Source: CAWICD01 sp052267165
GTDB lineage: Bacteria; Vulcanimicrobiota; Vulcanimicrobiia; Vulcanimicrobiales; Vulcanimicrobiaceae
Length of the DNA: 64,000 bases
Direction of reading: 5' to 3'
NCBI GenBank assembly: GCA_052267165.1
Contig: JBKQHO010000050.1
Span: forward strand, 1-64,000
Part shown: positions 59,771-64,000 of the stretch, one piece after another
How the letters are laid out: every line of letters starts with the position of its first letter
How positions within the stretch are numbered: the stretch's first letter is position 1
Translations under genes and position numbers: made by a program
Notes under the pieces: generated by a model
Seen by the model: only the letters and a program-made list of their open reading frames with translations
Databases searched by the model: none
What the model was told of the DNA's origin: nothing

Positions 59771-60888
59771 TGAGCAACGCGCCTGGGGCAGCCGCTCCCA
59801 AGCCGGGCAGCCGCGCGGCGAAGAAAGCGGAACTGCCCGAACACCTCAAAGCCTACCGGCACGTCTGGGTGTTCATTGAGTTCGAGCACGGAGCGATCCA
59901 CCCCGTCTCGCTGGAGCTCTTGGGTGAAGGCCGCAAACTCGCGGATAAGCTCGGCGTCGAGCTCGCGGGCGCGCTGCTCGGCGGGTCGCACGACGAGCTG
60001 GTGCGCGCGGCCACCGACTGCTTCGAGTTCGGCGCCGACGTCGTGTACCTCGTGTCGGATCCCGTTCTGGCGCAGTATCGCAACGAGCCGTTCACCAAGG
60101 CGATGACCGACTTGGTGAACATCCACAAGCCGGAGATTCTGTTGCTCGGGGCCACGACGCTGGGCCGCGACCTCGCCGGTTCGGTCGCAACGACGCTCCT
60201 CACCGGCCTGACGGCCGACACGACGGCGCTGGCCATCGACGAAGAGCGGTCGCTCGCGGCAACGCGGCCCACCTTCGGCGGTTCGCTGCTGTGCACCATC
60301 TACACGCTGAACTTCCGGCCCCAAATGGCGACGGTGCGTCCGCGCGTCATGCCGATGCCGGTGCGCCAGCCGGGGCGGCTCGGACGAATCGTTGAGCATC
60401 CACTCCACCTGACCGAGGACGACATCCTCACCAAAGTTCTTCAGTTTATTCCCGACCGCGACTCGAACAAGGCGCAGCTTGCGTTTGCGGACATCGTCGT
60501 GGCCGGCGGCCTGGGTCTCAAGTCGATCGAGAATTTCCAGCACGTCAGGCATCTCGCCGAAGTTCTCGGCGGAGAGTACGGCGGGTCCCGTCCGGTGGCG
60601 CACAAGGGCTGGATCGCCGCCGACCGGCAGATCGGCCAGACCGGTAAGACGATCCGGCCGAAGCTCTACATCGCCGCCGGCATATCCGGCGCGATTCAGC
60701 ATCGAGTCGGCGTCGAAGGCGCCGACCTGATCGTCGCGATCAACTCGGATCCCAATGCGCCGATTTTCGACTTCGCGCACGTCGGCATCGTCGCGGACGC
60801 GGTCGAGTTTTTGCCGGTGTTCACGGAGGCGCTGCGAGCGCGCCTCTCGCTTCACTATGTTCCGGAGACCTTTTTGCTGTCGACCTGA
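59770..60888 (+). CDS. fixB: Electron-transfer flavoprotein alpha subunit FixB
   Basis: FAD-binding alpha subunit, 372 residues. The C-terminal FAD motif is clear: PVAHKGWIAADRQIGQTGKTIRPKLYIAAGISGAIQH (in parts). A basic N-terminal leader (APKPGSRAAKKAELPEHLKAY) precedes the domain, usual in FixB. Start ATG overlaps the fixA stop by one base. Confidence 0.94.
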   Translation: MSNAPGAAAPKPGSRAAKKAELPEHLKAYRHVWVFIEFEHGAIHPVSLELLGEGRKLADKLGVELAGALLGGSHDELVRAATDCFEFGADVVYLVSDPVLAQYRNEPFTKAMTDLVNIHKPEILLLGATTLGRDLAGSVATTLLTGLTADTTALAIDEERSLAATRPTFGGSLLCTIYTLNFRPQMATVRPRVMPMPVRQPGRLGRIVEHPLHLTEDDILTKVLQFIPDRDSNKAQLAFADIVVAGGLGLKSIENFQHVRHLAEVLGGEYGGSRPVAHKGWIAADRQIGQTGKTIRPKLYIAAGISGAIQHRVGVEGADLIVAINSDPNAPIFDFAHVGIVADAVEFLPVFTEALRARLSLHYVPETFLLST

Positions 60889-60902
60889 CAATGGGAGCCC
60901 CT

Positions 60903-62207
60903 ATGAGCGAGAAATTTGACGCGATCGTCGTCGGAGCGGGGCCCTCGGGCAACGCGGCAGCCTACACGATGGCCAAGAGCGGACTGAAAGTTCTGCAACT
61001 CGAGCGCGGCGAGTATCCGGGCTCCAAGAATGTGCAGGGCGCAATTCTCTATTCCGACGCCCTCGAAAGGATCATCCCGGATTTCCGCGAGGACGCGCCG
61101 CTCGAACGCCACGTCATCGAGCAGCGAATGTGGATGCTGGATGAGACGTCGTTCGTGGGCATGCAGTACCGTTCCGAAGAGTTCAACGAGGAGCGGCCCA
61201 ACCGCTACACCATCATCCGCGCGGAGTTCGACAAGTGGTTCAGCCGCCGCGTCCGCGAGGCCGGTGCGATCGTCCTGTGCGAAACGACGGTGACGGGCCT
61301 CATCAAGGACACGCGCGGAAAAGTGATCGGGGTGCAAACCGATCGCGTCGGCGGCGACCTCTTCGCGGACGTCGTCGTCTTAGGTGAAGGCGTCAACGGT
61401 CTGGTCGGCCAGTCGGCCGGCCTGCGTCCCGAGCTCAAACCCAAAGAGGTGGCGCTGGCCGTCAAAGAGATGCACTTCATGCCGCAAGAAGTGCTCGAGA
61501 ATCGATTCAACCTCAAGGGCGACGAGGGCCTCGTCATCGAGGCCATGGGCACGGTGAGCCCCGGTTTATCCGGCATGGGCTTTATCTACACCAATAAGGA
61601 GTCGCTCTCGATCGGTATCGGCTGCCTCGTCTCTGATTTCACGGAGACGGGCGCGACGCCGTATAGCATGATCGAAGCGTTCAAGAATCATCCCAGCATA
61701 AAACCGTTGCTGGCCGGATCCGAAGCGAAGGAATACTCGGCGCACCTCATCCCCGAGGGCGGTTATAAAGCCATTCCCGAGCTGTTCGGTGACGGCTGGG
61801 TAATCGTCGGCGACGCCGGACAGTTCGTGAATTCGGTGCATCGCGAAGGCTCGAATATGGCGATGACCACGGGGCTCATGGCGGGCGAGACGATCGTCCA
61901 CTTGCACCGCAAACGTCAGAAGTTCACCAAACAGAACCTTGCGCTGTACAAACTTGCACTGGATGAGTCATATGTCATGAAGGATCTTAAGAAGTATAAG
62001 GACATTCCGAACTATCTTCATCAGAACAACAAGACGCTTCTCGGTGTTTACCCGCGCCTGCTCGGCCAGGCGGCACAGAACTGGTTCCGTGTCGACGGCA
62101 CCGACAAGCAAACGAAGGAAAATCAGATTTTAGCGTCCTTTCGTAAAGGCCGCTCGGTTACAGGACTGATCAACGATGCATTGAAGTTTGCGAGGGCTTG
62201 GCGATGA
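60903..62207 (+). CDS. fixC: FixC, ETF:quinone oxidoreductase-like flavoprotein
   Basis: Membrane-associated flavoprotein that takes one electron branch to quinone, 434 residues. FAD motif VVGAGPSGNAAAYTMAKSG near the N-terminus and VGDAGQFVNSVHREGSNMAM in the second half are seen. ATG 60903 is preferred to 60891 because GGGAG lies five to six bases before it. Overlaps fixX by four bases. Confidence 0.94.
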   Translation: MSEKFDAIVVGAGPSGNAAAYTMAKSGLKVLQLERGEYPGSKNVQGAILYSDALERIIPDFREDAPLERHVIEQRMWMLDETSFVGMQYRSEEFNEERPNRYTIIRAEFDKWFSRRVREAGAIVLCETTVTGLIKDTRGKVIGVQTDRVGGDLFADVVVLGEGVNGLVGQSAGLRPELKPKEVALAVKEMHFMPQEVLENRFNLKGDEGLVIEAMGTVSPGLSGMGFIYTNKESLSIGIGCLVSDFTETGATPYSMIEAFKNHPSIKPLLAGSEAKEYSAHLIPEGGYKAIPELFGDGWVIVGDAGQFVNSVHREGSNMAMTTGLMAGETIVHLHRKRQKFTKQNLALYKLALDESYVMKDLKKYKDIPNYLHQNNKTLLGVYPRLLGQAAQNWFRVDGTDKQTKENQILASFRKGRSVTGLINDALKFARAWR

Positions 62208-62524
62208 ATTTCATCGAACCAGAAGAAGCGGAAAGAGAAGCGGTGGTGAGCGTCGAGGACAAACTGTACACGAACCGCTACCAGGTCGATGCCGGACGTC
62301 CACACATCACCGTGAAGCCGCATGTGAAGCCGTCGAAGGCGCTCCTGTCGTTGACGACGACGTGCCCGGCCGGCTGCTACAGTCTCAACGACAAAGGCCA
62401 CGTCGAGATTGCGGTCGACGGATGTCTGGAATGCGGCACGTGCCGCGTGGTGTGCGCGGCGACGAAGGACATCGAGTGGAGCTATCCGCGCGGCGGCTTC
62501 GGCGTCCTCTTCAAATTCGGCTAA
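62204..62524 (+). CDS. fixX: Ferredoxin-like protein FixX
   Basis: A 106-residue ferredoxin-like subunit with CPAGCYSL and CLECGTCRVVCAA cysteines for 4Fe-4S clusters and the closing YPRGGFGVLFKFG typical of FixX. It carries the low-potential branch of the bifurcation. The ATG at 62204 overlaps the fixC stop; a TTG two codons upstream is also open. Confidence 0.93.
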   Translation: MNFIEPEEAEREAVVSVEDKLYTNRYQVDAGRPHITVKPHVKPSKALLSLTTTCPAGCYSLNDKGHVEIAVDGCLECGTCRVVCAATKDIEWSYPRGGFGVLFKFG

Positions 62525-62770
62525 GCCCGAGCGCTCGCGAGTCTCGACAACGATATCGCCGCGCCGTCCGGTACGGTTTGACGTTGATCGTCCCCGGCGC
62601 GGACTCCGTGTCGATCGCAATAGTTTGAGTCGGCGCGTCGCGCTTCAACCAAGAGCCGGCAACCGCAACGCTATTCCAAACCTCGAGCGCCGCGCGAGCG
62701 GACCTCTCGTTAACCTGCCGCGGCAACCCTAAATGAGCCGGTATGAACCACCAACAACAGGAGCAGCCAA

Positions 62771-63676
62771 GTGAGTAACGTGACCTTCTCGTCCCCGGTC
62801 CTCGCGCGGGACGTTACCGTCTACGCCGTGGCCGGCGATCGCGGCACCATCCTGGCCGTTGCCAAGGAGCACAAGATCCCGATTCCGTTCGATTGCCAAG
62901 ACGGTGAATGCGGCTCTTGCCTCATCGAAGTCAAGCATCTGTCGGACCGCAAGTACGGCATCGCGCTGACCGAGAAGGAGAAAGAGATGCTCCGCCAGCT
63001 CGGCAAGATCACGCGCAAAGAGATCGAGGACGCCGAGGTCAACGACATGCCGCCGCGCTTCCGCCTCGCCTGTCAGTGCTTCGTGCGCGACGAGGACATC
63101 GTGGTCAACTTCGTGGGCGACGAAACGCTGCCCGCCCAGAAGCCGCATCTGTCGAGCGCGGCCAAGATCTTCAAGGGCGGCCTGAAGCCGGAATCGCTCG
63201 ACGATTTCCTTGGCTACGCGGTGAAGGTCGAAGAGGATGCCGCCATCCATTTCGAGGGCATGGCCGCCTCGATGGAGGAGTGCGGCAACCACGAGGTCGC
63301 CCAGCTCTTCGCCCAGCTCGCGGGCTTCTCGCGCATGCATTTGGCCGAGGCGACGCTGCGAGCCGGCTCGATCGACACCACCAAGCACGTTCCGCCCGAC
63401 TATGTCTGGCCGGACCACGCCACGCCGGAACGCACCTCGCTCTGGGCCGGCGATCCGGCGTTGACGCGCCTCGACGCGCTGCGGGCGGCGCTGGTCGGCG
63501 AGACGCGCGGCTACGAGTTCTATTACGCGGTCGCCGGCACCACGAGCGATCCCGCCATCCGCGACATGGCGAACGAATTCGTCCGTGAGGAAGCCGAACA
63601 CGTCGAGGTGCTCAAAGCCTGGATAACGCGCGAGGAATGGGCGCTGAAGACCGCCCATTTGGCCCACACCGTCTAA
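62771..63676 (+). CDS. Shethna FeSII-like 2Fe-2S ferredoxin fused to a ferritin-like domain
   Basis: A 301-residue two-domain protein. Residues about 4-118 look like the 2Fe-2S Shethna protein II that shields nitrogenase from oxygen in Azotobacter: FSSPVLARDVTVYAVAG, cluster cysteines in FDCQDGECGSC, and RLACQCFV for the fourth ligand, with the long LTEKEKEMLRQLGK loop kept. Residues about 135-295 are a ferritin-like four-helix bundle with YAVKVEEDAAIHFEGM, FSRMHLAEAT, ETRGYEFYYAV and EEAEHVEVL, possible diiron ligands. GTG with AGGAG seven bases upstream. The oxygen-protection role is inference from the N-domain. Confidence 0.75.
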   Translation: MSNVTFSSPVLARDVTVYAVAGDRGTILAVAKEHKIPIPFDCQDGECGSCLIEVKHLSDRKYGIALTEKEKEMLRQLGKITRKEIEDAEVNDMPPRFRLACQCFVRDEDIVVNFVGDETLPAQKPHLSSAAKIFKGGLKPESLDDFLGYAVKVEEDAAIHFEGMAASMEECGNHEVAQLFAQLAGFSRMHLAEATLRAGSIDTTKHVPPDYVWPDHATPERTSLWAGDPALTRLDALRAALVGETRGYEFYYAVAGTTSDPAIRDMANEFVREEAEHVEVLKAWITREEWALKTAHLAHTV

Positions 63677-63685
63677 GGGGTGACC

Positions 63686-64000
63686 ATGGAATCCATCGAG
63701 GAATTTCTCGCCTATGCGATCCATCTCGAACGTGAGGCTGCGGACCGTTTCGGGCAGCTCGCGGATGCGATGACCACCTACGGCAATGCCGATGTGGGAA
63801 AACTCTTCCGGCGCTTGTCGGAGTACTCGCGGCTGCATTTAGGCGAAGCGCAGGCGCGGGCCGGATACCGCGATATCCCCGTGATGAAGCCGGACGATTT
63901 CGAGTGGCCTGACATGGAAAGTCCGGAGACCGCCGCCATCTGGGCGGCCGACCCGTTCATCGGCCGGGAGCAGGCGTTGCAGATCGCGCTGGAAGCTGAA
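63686..64000 (+). CDS. Ferritin-like/rubrerythrin-type protein, cut by the window edge
   Basis: The first 105 residues of a ferritin-like protein: MESIEEFLAYAIHLEREAADRF, LFRRLSEYSRLHLGEAQARAG, and a DDFEWPD...WAADPF segment. The last element matches PDYVWPD...WAGDPA in the C-terminal domain of the upstream fusion, so the two are paralogues. Start ATG 63686, ten bases after the fusion stop, with AAGGGG upstream. Metal ligands Glu16-like and the His-Leu-Gly-Glu helix are visible. The 3' end is outside the window. Confidence 0.75.
   Translation, partial: MESIEEFLAYAIHLEREAADRFGQLADAMTTYGNADVGKLFRRLSEYSRLHLGEAQARAGYRDIPVMKPDDFEWPDMESPETAAIWAADPFIGREQALQIALEAE

Overview
This is a GC-rich, densely packed stretch of chromosome from a diderm bacterium. 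Evidence for two membranes is an outer-membrane TolC-type protein, two RND pumps, lipoproteins and a Spy-like periplasmic protein. The dominant content is a very large molybdenum nitrogenase (nif) cluster covering roughly the right half. The mix of actinobacterial-style genes (opcA, FprA-type ferredoxin reductase), outer-membrane export genes and NifI-type PII proteins does not point cleanly to Proteobacteria. From memory it fits the Candidatus Eremiobacterota/Vulcanimicrobiota style, but that placement is an inference.

Layout: (1) 254-6370, an oxidative pentose phosphate operon pgi-gnd-zwf-opcA-pgl, preceded by a 183-bp MITE-like inverted repeat. (2) 6444-8534, a membrane PAS-GGDEF-EAL protein. 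(3) 8688-15300, minus strand, a tripartite drug efflux operon (STAS/lipoprotein-carrier-like fusion, TetR, EmrA, EmrB, TolC) divergent from a beta-lactamase-fold hydrolase. (4) 16236-20576, a complete branched-chain amino acid ABC transporter, livJHMGF. (5) 20571-23933, small regulators, a His-rich lipoprotein, a 50-residue zinc-finger-like protein and a Spy-like protein. (6) 23937-32256, an RND efflux set with one adaptor and two tandem inner-membrane pumps. (7) 32267-64000, the nif region.

The nif region has four blocks. nifI1-nifI2-fprA (minus) could combine post-translational control with an NADPH-to-ferredoxin reductase. A long minus-strand operon led by nifB carries a ferredoxin, an IscA-type protein, a TPR protein, two nifZ, two small nif-cluster proteins, nifT, a SIR2-like protein and a degenerate receiver. 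The plus-strand block nifHDKENX continues with the DUF269 protein, a DUF683 protein, fdxB and nifQ. The last block is hesB, a full sufBCDSU-sufT set, nifS, nifV, nifW and fixABCX, followed by a Shethna FeSII-like ferredoxin fused to a ferritin-like domain and a second ferritin-like gene cut by the window edge.

Together these encode FeMo-co synthesis (NifB, NifEN, NifX, NifQ, NifV, NifS), Fe-S supply (Suf in place of NifU, which is absent here), electron delivery (FixABCX, FprA, several ferredoxins), switch-off control (NifI1/NifI2) and probable oxygen protection (FeSII-ferritin-like fusion). No nifA, nifL, draT or draG is present, and no convincing sigma-54 promoter was seen before nifH or nifB. 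No tRNA, rRNA or CRISPR array was recognised.
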